Assembly (NCBI GenBank): GCA_028819845.1
Contig: JAPPKS010000018.1
Span: forward strand, 51,443 to 115,442
Source: Candidatus Poribacteria bacterium
GTDB lineage: Bacteria > Poribacteria > WGA-4E > PCPOR2b
Length of the DNA: 64,000 nucleotides
Direction of reading: 5' to 3'
Each line of letters starts with the position of its first letter. The stretch's first letter is position 1. The notes beneath the pieces are model-generated. The model saw only the letters and a list, made by a program, of their open reading frames with translations, was not told the origin of the DNA and did not search any database. Below are positions 18,096 through 26,929 of this stretch, piece by piece. A program made the translations under genes and the position numbers.

Positions 18096-18725
18096 CTAAC
18101 TTAGAAGCGTTCTGACGGTTGTGAGAATATATTGTACATCCTTCATGAGCGATATTGGCGATTTGACGTATTCGAGGTCGAGAACAAGTTTTTTGGGCAT
18201 TATCTGTTGAACATATACTTCATCAATTTTTTCCACATCTCGGATGTATGAAGCTTCATCCCGCCACTCAATCTGGGCAGGACCGGTAATACCTGGTTTT
18301 GCCGTAAGGACATGCACTTGCTCTGGAGAATAGTGTTTAACATAGTTTGGCACTTCTGGGCGAGGCCCGACAAAACTCATTTCCCCTCTCCAGACATTTA
18401 TCATTTGAGGCAGCTCGTCTAGCTTTGTTTTACGCAAGAGTTGTCCGAGCGCGGTGATTCGGGTGTCCTCGTGATAGGTGATGCCCGGGCCGATGCTTGC
18501 GGCGCTCGCCACCATTGTGCGAAACTTGTACATTAGGAAAGGGATGCCATTTAATCCGATGCGCTGGTGTTTAAAGAACACTGGACCCTTTGAATCGAGC
18601 TTGATAGCAAACGCAATCATCAGAAAAAGGGGAAGCGCGGCGAGAAGGCCCAATACCGAAAACATAACGTCAAAAAATCGCTTCGCGGTCAATGCGCGCC
18701 ATGAATTTGCGCAATTCTTGTTCAT
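18096..18725 (-). CDS. Undecaprenyl-phosphate sugar-1-phosphate transferase (WcaJ/PglC-like)
   Basis: A 208-residue membrane enzyme that starts glycan assembly by moving a sugar-1-phosphate onto undecaprenyl phosphate. It has one N-terminal membrane segment (FFDVMFSVLGLLAALPLFLM), then GPVFFKHQRIG, MYKFRTM, the catalytic-region phrase KLDELPQMINVWRGEMSFVG with PRPEV, and KPGITGPAQ. The short single-helix form corresponds to PglC-like monotopic enzymes. ATG 18725 is preferred over TTG 18755. It is separated by 34 bases from the PhyH gene upstream on the same strand. Confidence 0.85.
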   Translation of the reverse strand: MNKNCANSWRALTAKRFFDVMFSVLGLLAALPLFLMIAFAIKLDSKGPVFFKHQRIGLNGIPFLMYKFRTMVASAASIGPGITYHEDTRITALGQLLRKTKLDELPQMINVWRGEMSFVGPRPEVPNYVKHYSPEQVHVLTAKPGITGPAQIEWRDEASYIRDVEKIDEVYVQQIMPKKLVLDLEYVKSPISLMKDVQYILTTVRTLLS

Positions 18726-18759
18726 CGTGATATAAATTTCAGCGGAAATAATCAAACCA

Positions 18760-19596
18760 TCAGTCGATCCATCGGCTCGGGTTCATGCCGGGCGCTTCGG
18801 ACGCCATATTTGGGGGTTTATTGCCTCCATGAAAGTCCCAATGACGGGTATTCCGGTCGGCGTAAAGCGGGCGTACCGAATCGGGCAGTTTGGTTAAACC
18901 GGCTTCGTCCCAAGGCGGTACATCCTTAATTGGGCTTGCCCAAGCAGGCCGATAGGCAATCGCCAACATCTCCCGCGGACGGTCGCCAGTGTTGGGGTAA
19001 TTGCCGTGGAAAACTCGGTGGTTAATCATTACCGCGGACCCCGCTTTAGCTGGCACCATGACCTCTTCGGGATGGGATTCATAGCGTTTGTAGGGGTTCG
19101 CGTCGGCGTGCATACATAGATGAGAGCGGGGTACAACACGGAACGGGGAAATTTCAGGCGTAAGATTGTCGAGGTAATACAACACCCGTACCATGACGGG
19201 GACACTCCCCTCATATCCAAAAATCTGCGATCCATAGGGTTGTCCGTCTGTGTGCAGGCTGATGCCCGGATGCCCGGGTTCCGAACGGGCGTAACCATAG
19301 CTCATGAGAACTACTTCATCACCGAGTAGCCTCCGCAAAAAGGATAAGGTTGCCGGATGTGCAGCGAGTTCGGTTATCGCTCCGCCGAGAAACTGAATGT
19401 TTGAGCGCCCCCGCTGGTGCACGCTGTAATCCACGGCGCTGGTTTCCAACTTTGCCGTTTCTGCCTTGAGCCGAGCAATTTGGTTGGGAGACAACAGGTT
19501 TGGTAACAGTAGATATCCTTCGACTTCTATCTGTCGAATCTGTTCGCCCAAGGTCAAAGCTGACCAGTCGCGGTCATCAACGCGTGTTCCATCCAT
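18760..19596 (-). CDS. Phytanoyl-CoA dioxygenase family protein
   Basis: A 278-residue Fe(II)/2-oxoglutarate oxygenase with an intact facial triad: H115-T-D117 (ISLHTDGQP) and H197 (VFHGNYPNTGDRPRE). It differs from the two other PhyH proteins in the window and probably has a different substrate. ATG 19596 is chosen; GAGGTG lies about 6 bases upstream. It may be co-transcribed with the sugar transferase that follows, and with the alcohol dehydrogenase before it (58-base gap). Confidence 0.8.
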   Translation of the reverse strand: MDGTRVDDRDWSALTLGEQIRQIEVEGYLLLPNLLSPNQIARLKAETAKLETSAVDYSVHQRGRSNIQFLGGAITELAAHPATLSFLRRLLGDEVVLMSYGYARSEPGHPGISLHTDGQPYGSQIFGYEGSVPVMVRVLYYLDNLTPEISPFRVVPRSHLCMHADANPYKRYESHPEEVMVPAKAGSAVMINHRVFHGNYPNTGDRPREMLAIAYRPAWASPIKDVPPWDEAGLTKLPDSVRPLYADRNTRHWDFHGGNKPPNMASEAPGMNPSRWID

Positions 19597-19654
19597 CACA
19601 ATCACCTCAGCGAAGGATTAAGTTCGACGACGTAAACATGAGTCCCCGCATCGT

Positions 19655-20704
19655 TTACACCTGTTCCATTGCCTTCCTACCAGCGGGTGTGAGTAAGACA
19701 GCCCGCCCCAGCACTTTGCTCGCGCGTAAGTCATCCAACGCATCATTGATTTTTTCCAATGGATACAAATCGGTGACGATGGATTTTATTTTTCCTTCCG
19801 CAACCAACCGAACAGCATTGGCCAAATCCTGAAGCCGGCCGCACCGCGAACCGATAAGCATCAACTCGTTCTGGGCAAGTTGTCTACCACTGAGTTCGTA
19901 TAGTTCCGGCGTGTAACCTACGACGAGCAATCGCCCGCCGTGGCGCAACGTGTTGACCCCATACGTCAGTGTCTCTTTGTTGCCGACGACATCAATCACG
20001 CAGTCCGCACCGAGCCCATCGGTGAGTTCGCGGACTTCTGTTTCGACATCCGTTTCGCTGGCATTGAGCGCGACATCAGCTCCCATTTTGAGGCCGCGCG
20101 CCACCTTTACCGTCAATCGGTCAACGGCGATGACATATGCGCCAGCCGCCTTTGCCAGTTGGGTAACGACAGACCCCACGCCGCCGACTCCGATAACGAC
20201 CACAGTTTCTCCTAAGCTTACCTCCGCTCTATCCACCGCGTGAAATGCCGTGATTCCGGCGTCGCAGCACACCGCAGCATCCGGCCAAGGCACTCCGTCC
20301 GGAACTGAAACAAGCTGCCGAGCGGGGACAAGGACGTATTCTGCGTGGCCGCCGTGTTTTATCCTTGCACCCATGACACCGGACATGTCGATACACAACT
20401 GCTCCCGGTTTGTGCGGCAGAGCAAGCACTTGCCGCACGTAAAGAAATTGTGGGCGACGACCCGGTCACCGGGTTTGAAATCGGTTACTTGGTTGCCAAA
20501 TTCAGAGACGACGCCAGCGATTTCATGGCCGGTGATGAACGGCAAATCGGGTGCGTAACCGAATCCATCAATCATCTTTAAATCGGTAGCATCCGTGCCG
20601 CAAGCCATAACTTGCACCAAAACCTCGTCCGGACCGGGTGACGGCGTTGACACCTCCTCAATGCGCAAGGGTTTGCTTAATTCTTTCAGAACGGCGGCTA
20701 GCAT
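19655..20704 (-). CDS. Zinc-dependent alcohol dehydrogenase (MDR family)
   Basis: A 349-residue medium-chain dehydrogenase. Catalytic zinc ligands are C35 (MACGTDATD) and H60-E61 (ITGHEIAG); the structural zinc is held by C90, C93, C96 and C104. The Rossmann glycines are in VVIGVGGVGSVVTQLAKAAG. It likely oxidises a polyol or alcohol with NAD(P). AGGGGGA lies 8 bases before the ATG. Its neighbours, a TIM-barrel isomerase and a PhyH enzyme, suggest a small catabolic unit. Confidence 0.85.
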   Translation of the reverse strand: MLAAVLKELSKPLRIEEVSTPSPGPDEVLVQVMACGTDATDLKMIDGFGYAPDLPFITGHEIAGVVSEFGNQVTDFKPGDRVVAHNFFTCGKCLLCRTNREQLCIDMSGVMGARIKHGGHAEYVLVPARQLVSVPDGVPWPDAAVCCDAGITAFHAVDRAEVSLGETVVVIGVGGVGSVVTQLAKAAGAYVIAVDRLTVKVARGLKMGADVALNASETDVETEVRELTDGLGADCVIDVVGNKETLTYGVNTLRHGGRLLVVGYTPELYELSGRQLAQNELMLIGSRCGRLQDLANAVRLVAEGKIKSIVTDLYPLEKINDALDDLRASKVLGRAVLLTPAGRKAMEQV

Positions 20705-20769
20705 GATAAAATCCCCCTAGTCTTCATCTTGAATTCATGACGGGTTAGCGGGTTAGTTTCTCTGAAATT

Positions 20770-21645
20770 CTAGCGTGATTGCTGAATCGGTTGTCTCGCA
20801 GCCGCGGAAATGATGCCGTCTAGTAGAATCTTGCCCTGGGAAAGGACTTGTGTAGGTTCCATTTCATATCCCCAAGCGAACGCTTCATACTCGACCGAAA
20901 TGTAACCTGTGTAGTTACACGCCACCATCGCCGATACCAATGCCTCGAAATCTATTTCGCCCATTCCGAGCGGCGGGAATGCGTAGTCTTCGACATATCC
21001 TTTGGCATCCTTGGCGTGCACGTGCGCTACGCGTCGGCTCAACGCCTTGAAGGCTTCGGGTACATCGTCTCCTCTTATATAGTAGTGGCTGGGATCGAAC
21101 AGCACGCCCAACGACTCTAAACCCTCGTATTCAAGCAGGCGTTGCATACGACTCAAATTGTGCACAAGGATACCGGGAAGCCCGCCCGCTTCAACTGCCA
21201 GCGAAATTCCCAGGCGGTCTGCGTCCGAAACTAATTCCCGCAAGGCATATACTATCCATTCCCAGTATAGGCTTTCCCATCCGTAGAATTCTTTCATTCC
21301 GGAGCCGGCAACCACACATTGGACTTCAAGGTCAGACGCGAGTTGCAGCGCGCCCTTAACGAACTCTAAATTCGCCTGTCTAGTCTCGGGCACAGAATGA
21401 ATCAGGTTATTGTGGGCGTTCAACGCAACGATTGTGATTCCGGCTTGTTCCGCAGCTTTTCGCACCCGCCTTCTTGTACTCGCGTTGTCATCCGGACTCA
21501 TGTGGGGCGGCGGCATAGGCAAAAACGGCGGCGCAATTTCAAGACTTATGTCGATACCTTGATAGCCGTGTTCTGCGAGTACGTTAATCGCCTCTTCTGT
21601 GCTGTATTTGCACAAAAGCCCCGAATTACAACTTAGTCCCTTCAT
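20770..21645 (-). CDS. Sugar phosphate isomerase/epimerase (AP endonuclease 2 fold)
   Basis: A 291-residue xylose-isomerase-like TIM barrel. Family features are GYQGIDISLE, the metal-site residues in SLAVEAGG, VLFDPSHYYIRGDD and HVHAKDAKG, and a late ISVEYEAF strand. Members isomerise or epimerise sugars and inositols, sometimes as domains of catabolic operons. GGAGGAGAAAAATTCAC precedes the ATG. It is divergent from the sulfate adenylyltransferase gene. Confidence 0.8.
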   Translation of the reverse strand: MKGLSCNSGLLCKYSTEEAINVLAEHGYQGIDISLEIAPPFLPMPPPHMSPDDNASTRRRVRKAAEQAGITIVALNAHNNLIHSVPETRQANLEFVKGALQLASDLEVQCVVAGSGMKEFYGWESLYWEWIVYALRELVSDADRLGISLAVEAGGLPGILVHNLSRMQRLLEYEGLESLGVLFDPSHYYIRGDDVPEAFKALSRRVAHVHAKDAKGYVEDYAFPPLGMGEIDFEALVSAMVACNYTGYISVEYEAFAWGYEMEPTQVLSQGKILLDGIISAAARQPIQQSR

Positions 21646-21754
21646 GTGAATTTTTCTCCTCCGATTACACCGGTGTCTCCTATAGATGCCGGAACGATTT
21701 ACGATCTCTAATTTTATGCGGATCTGCGGTTTATGTCAACACAATTTAATAGCC

Positions 21755-21784
21755 TCGACTCCAATCTCGCAATTGTGATATAAT
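21755..21784 (+). promoter_or_regulatory. Extended -10 promoter for sat
   Basis: TGATATAAT: a TG-N-TATAAT extended -10 with TATAAT at 21779-21784 and a weak -35 (TCGACT at 21755-21760, 18-base spacer). It lies in the gap between two divergent genes, about 57 bases before the sat ATG. Confidence 0.5.
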
Positions 21785-21840
21785 CGTCCCAAATTGTACC
21801 TGATTACCATGCCAAAATTTACTCATCATGAGGAGAAAAT

Positions 21841-23067
21841 ATGTCCTTAATTGCACCAGACGGCGGTGCTCTAGTAGACTTAATCGTACCCGACAATCAA
21901 CGGGTAAAAAAACGTGCCGAAGCAACAGACCTTCCAAAAATTCCGGTTACCGATTACGATGTCCAGTGGATACATGTCCTCAGCGAAGGATGGGCGAGCC
22001 CGCTTCGCGGGTTTATGCGGGAAGATGAATTTTTGCAGACGCTTCATTTTAACTGCCTACGCCAGCACGACGGGACGCGTGTGAATATGTCCATTCCGAT
22101 TACGCTAGACGTTTCTACCGACAATTTTAACCGTTTGAAAAATCAGAAAGCAGTGGCGCTGGTTAACACCGAAGGAAATGCCGTTGCAATCTTACGTGAC
22201 CCGGAGTTTTACCCGCACCCAAAAGAGGAGCGGGCAGCACGGACATTCGGTTTAACCCACCCTGCACACCCGAGTATCGAGAGAATCAATGCGATGGGGA
22301 ATTACCTTGTCGGCGGGGAACTCGAAGTTTTTGATCGAATCACCTACAACGATGGTCTGGATCAATATCGCTTGAGTCCTGCGGAAATTCGCGCCGAATT
22401 CAAACGGCGCGGTGCGGATGTTGTCTATGCGTTTCAACTCCGCAACCCCATTCACAACGGTCATGCGCTGTTGATGAACGAGACCCGGGACGAGCTAAAA
22501 AAACAGGGATATCAAAACCCGATGCTCCTGCTCCATCCACTCGGCGGTTGGACAAAAGCCGACGATGTGCCGTTGCAGGTGCGGATGCGCCAACACGACG
22601 CAGTTCTGGAAGACGGTGTTCTGGATGCGGACACGACAGTCGTCTCGATTTTTCCTAGTCCGATGCTTTACGCCGGTCCAACCGAGGTGCAGTGGCATGC
22701 GAAGGCGCGGATGAACGCCGGCGCGGATTACTTCATCGTCGGGCGGGACCCGGCAGGCATGCCGCATCCTGAGCGGCTCGACTCCGGCGGCAAGTCCGCC
22801 CCGTTATATGATCCCTGGCACGGAGTGAAGGCGTTGCAGGCGGCAGTTGGACTAGAACGCCTGAAAATCGTCCCGTTCCGCGTCGCGGCTTATGACAAAG
22901 CCGCGGGCAAAATGGGCTTTTTTGAACCCAACCGCGCCGCGGATTTTCTTTTCGTTTCAGGTTCACAGATGCGTGAATACGCGCGGAACGGCGAATCCCC
23001 GCCCGACGGATTCATGAGCGAGAAGGCGTGGCAGGTCATCGTTGAATATTACGCTTCCTTAGATTGA
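21841..23067 (+). CDS. sat: Sulfate adenylyltransferase (ATP sulfurylase), PAPSS-like
   Basis: A 408-residue enzyme forming adenosine 5'-phosphosulfate from sulfate and ATP. The nucleotide-binding motif QLRNPIHNGH covers residues 199-208. The rest of the catalytic domain, including LLLHPLGGWTKADDVPL, FPSPMLYAGPTEVQWHAKAR and GRDPAGMPHPE, is nearly word for word the ATP sulfurylase domain I recall from animal PAPS synthase. It is a stand-alone domain without APS kinase, and no other sulfate assimilation gene is nearby. It may supply sulfation of surface glycans or assimilation. Confidence 0.88.
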   Translation: MSLIAPDGGALVDLIVPDNQRVKKRAEATDLPKIPVTDYDVQWIHVLSEGWASPLRGFMREDEFLQTLHFNCLRQHDGTRVNMSIPITLDVSTDNFNRLKNQKAVALVNTEGNAVAILRDPEFYPHPKEERAARTFGLTHPAHPSIERINAMGNYLVGGELEVFDRITYNDGLDQYRLSPAEIRAEFKRRGADVVYAFQLRNPIHNGHALLMNETRDELKKQGYQNPMLLLHPLGGWTKADDVPLQVRMRQHDAVLEDGVLDADTTVVSIFPSPMLYAGPTEVQWHAKARMNAGADYFIVGRDPAGMPHPERLDSGGKSAPLYDPWHGVKALQAAVGLERLKIVPFRVAAYDKAAGKMGFFEPNRAADFLFVSGSQMREYARNGESPPDGFMSEKAWQVIVEYYASLD

Positions 23068-23170
23068 AACCGCAGAATCAGCGGCCAGTGTCCAGTGGCC
23101 AGTAAGTTTAAAAGGTTTGTTTGAACTAATCGCGGACATGTCTGTATATCTTGCGAAGAAGGAGTCAAAA

Positions 23171-24067
23171 ATGTCTAATAACGGTATCCAGCTAAAGAGC
23201 AGCTACACAGGGGCTTCAAACTGGTTCCGCGGCAACCTGCATACCCATACAACCCGCAGCGACGGCTCTCGTCCGCCCGAAGCGGTAATTGCCGACTACG
23301 ATAGCCGAGGTTACGATTTCTTGGCTATCTCGGATCACGACGTGTTGGTTAAACTCGATGGCTATCAGAAAGAGACCTCCATGACGCTCATCCCGGCGGT
23401 TGAAGTGACGGCGCGAGGTCCCCATGTTTTGCAGGTCAACGCGGAAGCCTGGATTGAGCCGCACCCGAATCGACAGTGGGTTATCGACGAAATTAACAAA
23501 CAGGGTGGCGTGAGTGTGCTGAACCACCCGAACTTTGAAGCGCACTTTAATCATTTTCCGCAGGAACAGATGGAATTTCTAGAAGGCTACCACGGCATCG
23601 AAATCTACAACGGCGTTATTGAACGCCTGCCCGGCGTCGCGTTAGCGACAGATCGGTGGGATCGTTTGCTGACAACGGGACTGGAAATCTGGGGGTTTGC
23701 GCACGACGATTCGCACCTCCCGATCGACGTTGAACTGGCTTGGAACATGGTACAGACAGAAAATTGCACGGTTGAAGACATTACATCGGCGCTCAAAGCC
23801 GGCAGTTTCTACGGCTCTACTGGTGTCACAGTCACCCGCGTCGGTGCGGAAGGTACAACGGTGCATGTAGAAACTGAAGATGCGCAGCGAATCCGTTTCA
23901 TCAGTAACGCCGGCGTCATCCGTTCCACTGTCAATGCCCCTGAAGCTACATTCACACTACCGGAAAGCCCGGACGATGCCGCGCAGTTGGGATATATCCG
24001 CGCGGAATGCTACGGCGCCGGCGGACGCATGGCGTGGACACAGCCGTTTTTCATCGGAACCTTTTGA
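23171..24067 (+). CDS. PHP-domain metal-dependent phosphoesterase-like protein
   Basis: A 298-residue PHP protein. NLHTHTTRSDGSRPPEAV and GYDFLAISDHD are the first two metal-binding motifs, followed by GVSVLNHPNF and WGFAHDDSH. A small beta-sandwich tail occupies the last 80 residues. Such proteins hydrolyse phosphate esters. ATG 23171 is chosen with GGAG 6 bases upstream; TTG 23117 is rejected. It follows sat by about 100 bases. Confidence 0.75.
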   Translation: MSNNGIQLKSSYTGASNWFRGNLHTHTTRSDGSRPPEAVIADYDSRGYDFLAISDHDVLVKLDGYQKETSMTLIPAVEVTARGPHVLQVNAEAWIEPHPNRQWVIDEINKQGGVSVLNHPNFEAHFNHFPQEQMEFLEGYHGIEIYNGVIERLPGVALATDRWDRLLTTGLEIWGFAHDDSHLPIDVELAWNMVQTENCTVEDITSALKAGSFYGSTGVTVTRVGAEGTTVHVETEDAQRIRFISNAGVIRSTVNAPEATFTLPESPDDAAQLGYIRAECYGAGGRMAWTQPFFIGTF

Positions 24068-24131
24068 GTATACCTAGTTCAGTCTCGCTGTTACGAGAGC
24101 AAGTTTAAGGCAGGTCCATGTTTAGAGCAAA

Positions 24132-24166
24132 AGTAACCGAATTTTTTCCGAAAAAATTCGGTTACT
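24132..24166. terminator. Perfect inverted repeat, possible bidirectional terminator
   Basis: Arms of 16 bases (24132-24147 and 24151-24166) are perfectly complementary around the loop CCG; each arm combines GTAACCGAA with a run of T or A. On RNA it forms a long stem ending in A/T pairs, fitting a terminator after the PHP gene. It also marks the border with the AT-rich accessory region that follows. Confidence 0.5.
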
Positions 24167-24305
24167 CCTAACCGTTTTTCACTTTCTTTTGAAATAAAGC
24201 TGAATTTTTTTTACCTTTAATTACTGGTTACTGTCTTTTCTGTGTTTCTCGAAAGGGGTTTCACATGCTGGACAATAGCACGTAATACTAAGGAGGGACT
24301 AGAGG

Positions 24306-25688
24306 ATGAATCAAGATAAGAGAATGGAAAATCACGAGTTCAAAATGTATTGGCTTTCTCATTCTAGTCCTGACGCGGTATTTGAGTGGTTATCAAATCA
24401 AGACCATAAGGATTCTTATCATCAAGAAGAGATTGAAAAATCTCTGATTGCGCGCAATGAACCGTTAATCAACCTGGGGTTGGCATTGTGGGGATATGAA
24501 GCTAAGACAGGAGCACACCTTTTTAAGAATGGCGACAGGACGATAAAGAAGGCTGTCATGTCTGGGCGGTCAATACAACATCAGTTTCGCGGTGGCCTTG
24601 TCTTCCAAGTTAAGGAGTGGGAAGGCGTATTAAATAGGCTTCTAGACTCATTTGATGAAAATTTGGATATACTAGAATCCTATTTATCAAATGAGTTTAT
24701 TGGGGATAAGTTACTAGTGGCCTTATACGAAAGGCAAACACCATTCGATGAATTAACGGATGAGCAGTGGCTCAAAGCGATAGGCCGCACTATTTCTAAT
24801 CCACGTCTAAATACACCATATCACGGACTGATGGATTTCTTTGCTGACATGTCATATCACCATGTTTTCGCCGCCGCATGGAAACTATTCGAAACGCTGC
24901 CGGTCAATGAGACATCAGCATTTGTTCTTGAAATACTCGGAGAAAAATTACTTCCCGAAAAACCCCACGACATGGATGTGTTGGCAACAATAAGAAGATG
25001 GGATGTGGAGGGTAGCAGCCAAGACAGCTCTATAGAGGTAGGTTATTTGGGCGAGTTCGGAATGTGTCGCTATAACCTTGCTAGACTAATCGGGACATAC
25101 ACATCCGAGTTCAAGTCGTTAAAAAACAGCGATGACATTGCTTTGAGACGATCGTATTATCAAAGGTTCAGACCAAGAAACCAAGAGGAAATTAGGGAAC
25201 TTTTTGAAAAAGAGAAAGAAAAACAGATATTCCTTAATGCGGCAATGGAAAATCTTAACCTCTTCATGAGTGAGGATTTCAGAAGCCAGTTGCGTGAATG
25301 CTGTTTGGAGGGATGCAAATCGTCGTCAGGTTATGGCAATTTAGGCATTCTCCAAAGTTTTTTGGACAAATGTGATCGGCTAAAACAGTTACATCCAGAG
25401 TGGTTTCCAGATTACAATGGGAAACTCCCTTTGGCTGAAGTTAAAGACCCTGTTCTTAGAACAGATAAACGCCTAGAGTTTCTTCAGAAAAAAGTAGATA
25501 CAATTTCCAAACGACTTGTCGAATCTGAAGACGGCGATCAGCAGACTCTAATTGGCGAAGTGAAATCCATGCTGAGCGAGTCCAATCAACTTTTTTCAAG
25601 CCAAATATCACAATTGATGGTAATTCGTTGGGGCTGGTTAATATTAGGACTACTAATAGGTTTCATTTTAGCAAAATGGCTGTTGTGA
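24306..25688 (+). CDS. Unknown helical protein with C-terminal membrane anchor
   Basis: A 460-residue protein I do not recognise. It is almost entirely helical, with an acidic N-terminal half that could be HEAT-like, a coiled-coil near residues 390-435 (KRLEFLQKKVDTISKRLVES) and one membrane helix at the very end (WGWLILGLLIGFILAKW). There is no signal peptide, so it should be a tail-anchored cytoplasmic protein. Base composition is more AT-rich than the flanking genes, suggesting acquisition. TAAGGAGGGA precedes the ATG. Confidence 0.65.
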   Translation: MNQDKRMENHEFKMYWLSHSSPDAVFEWLSNQDHKDSYHQEEIEKSLIARNEPLINLGLALWGYEAKTGAHLFKNGDRTIKKAVMSGRSIQHQFRGGLVFQVKEWEGVLNRLLDSFDENLDILESYLSNEFIGDKLLVALYERQTPFDELTDEQWLKAIGRTISNPRLNTPYHGLMDFFADMSYHHVFAAAWKLFETLPVNETSAFVLEILGEKLLPEKPHDMDVLATIRRWDVEGSSQDSSIEVGYLGEFGMCRYNLARLIGTYTSEFKSLKNSDDIALRRSYYQRFRPRNQEEIRELFEKEKEKQIFLNAAMENLNLFMSEDFRSQLRECCLEGCKSSSGYGNLGILQSFLDKCDRLKQLHPEWFPDYNGKLPLAEVKDPVLRTDKRLEFLQKKVDTISKRLVESEDGDQQTLIGEVKSMLSESNQLFSSQISQLMVIRWGWLILGLLIGFILAKWLL

Positions 25689-25767
25689 TGTCAAAATAAG
25701 CCATTTTGGCAAATAGCGCAATCGTGTTGCAAGAAGAATTGAGAACGGGTTAAATTGGAGGGTTGGT

Positions 25768-25989
25768 ATGAATCTCGGTTGCCTTCTCAAAATTCTAGGT
25801 AGTTTGATCGCCGCGGGATTCTTCCTTGTCGTGGGATACGGCTCGTTATGGCTGTTGTGGGAAGTTAGCCATTCTTCCGCCGGACACTGGATGTTCAACA
25901 TTTTGGGTTTCATACTCGGCATGATTGGGCTGGTCGTCTGCTTGATTCTCATCGGTGTCGTAGTTAGGTTTGTATGGGGGCGTAAGTGA
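25768..25989 (+). CDS. Small two-helix membrane protein
   Basis: A 73-residue protein with two hydrophobic segments (residues about 8-30 and 43-68) and a positive C-terminal WGRK. TGGAGGG lies about 6 bases before the ATG. It follows the membrane-anchored protein by 80 bases and may belong to the same unit. Function unknown. Confidence 0.6.
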   Translation: MNLGCLLKILGSLIAAGFFLVVGYGSLWLLWEVSHSSAGHWMFNILGFILGMIGLVVCLILIGVVVRFVWGRK

Positions 25990-26073
25990 TAGGAATTAAG
26001 ATGGAGCCCTGGCGTATTTATTTTTCTTCAATGTGTTCTTAGCCCAATTTCAACTCTACGAGGGAGTTCTTAC

Positions 26074-26640
26074 ATGAATACAAAAAAGAAGTTCGCCTAC
26101 ATAGCTTTAGGCGGTATTTTAGTGGTTGTTGGGATGTTGGCTACTTCGTTGACAACGCGAATGAATCGTTATGGATTAATTGAGTGTACCGCGTTGAGGG
26201 TTGTTGATAAGACAGGGAATAGGCAGATTCTTTTATCAGCATCTGACCAAGGTGGTCAGCTCAGGATTTATAATAAGGACAACGTTTCAAGTGCTGCCTT
26301 ATCAGCAAACAAAAAAGGAGGACTCTTCTACATCAATGGTGAGTACGGCAAATTGAAAATAGTCCTATCTGTTGTCGAAGGCAAAAATGGAGGCATTCTC
26401 AGTGTCTTTGGTAAGGACGGCAAATCGAAGATTACTTTATCAACCAACGACAACGGAGGCATTATTGGAGTCTTTGGTAAGGGCGATGACGCGAAGACCG
26501 TCATTTCTATTGGTGAACACGGCGGACGCGTATATGCGCGGGGGAATGACGGGAAATCAATGGCACAGCTTGGTGTCTATGAAAATGGTGGACATGTTAT
26601 CAATACGGACAAACATGGTGATACCATACGCTCACCTTGA
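26074..26640 (+). CDS. Exported or anchored protein with beta-repeat units
   Basis: A 188-residue protein. An N-terminal membrane segment (FAYIALGGILVVVGMLATSL) is followed by about five imperfect repeats of roughly 25-30 residues with the pattern GG-x-hydrophobic-x3-GKDGKSKI, for example GGILSVFGKDGKSKITLS and GGIIGVFGKGDDAKTVIS. This suggests a small beta-solenoid exposed outside the membrane. GGGAG lies 7 bases before the ATG. Function unknown; it closes the accessory group that begins at 24306. Confidence 0.6.
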   Translation: MNTKKKFAYIALGGILVVVGMLATSLTTRMNRYGLIECTALRVVDKTGNRQILLSASDQGGQLRIYNKDNVSSAALSANKKGGLFYINGEYGKLKIVLSVVEGKNGGILSVFGKDGKSKITLSTNDNGGIIGVFGKGDDAKTVISIGEHGGRVYARGNDGKSMAQLGVYENGGHVINTDKHGDTIRSP

Positions 26641-26827
26641 TAGAGGAGGTTTCGGGGTGCGAAATCTAGGATGTGCTACACAATCCGATTAGTGACCAAC
26701 GGCTGGGCGGTTAATAACCGCAGCGGGGAAATTCAGCAGATTCAGTTGTCAGAGGAGGTGATTGGGGTCGAAAGAGGGGATCGGGTTAAAATCACAATTT
26801 TCCCGACCTCAATACTTGACGCAGTAG

Positions 26828-26923
26828 TTAACCAACGGCTTTAACGTGGGTGGAATCAGGATACAGATTCGCCAGCCGAGTCGCTAACTGGGCCGACAGG
26901 TTCTGATCGAATAGCAGTTTCAT
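26828..26923 (-). pseudogene. Truncated DUF5615 (PIN-like) toxin
   Basis: An ORF of 31 codons begins MKLLFDQNLSAQLATRLANL and continues YPDSTHVKAVG before a TAA. This is the invariant N terminus of DUF5615 toxins (LLFDQNLS with the first acidic active-site residue, then PGSTHV). The remaining two thirds of the domain is absent. It begins just downstream of the DUF433 remnant, in the normal antitoxin-toxin order. Confidence 0.65.
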
Positions 26924-26929
26924 GTGTGT

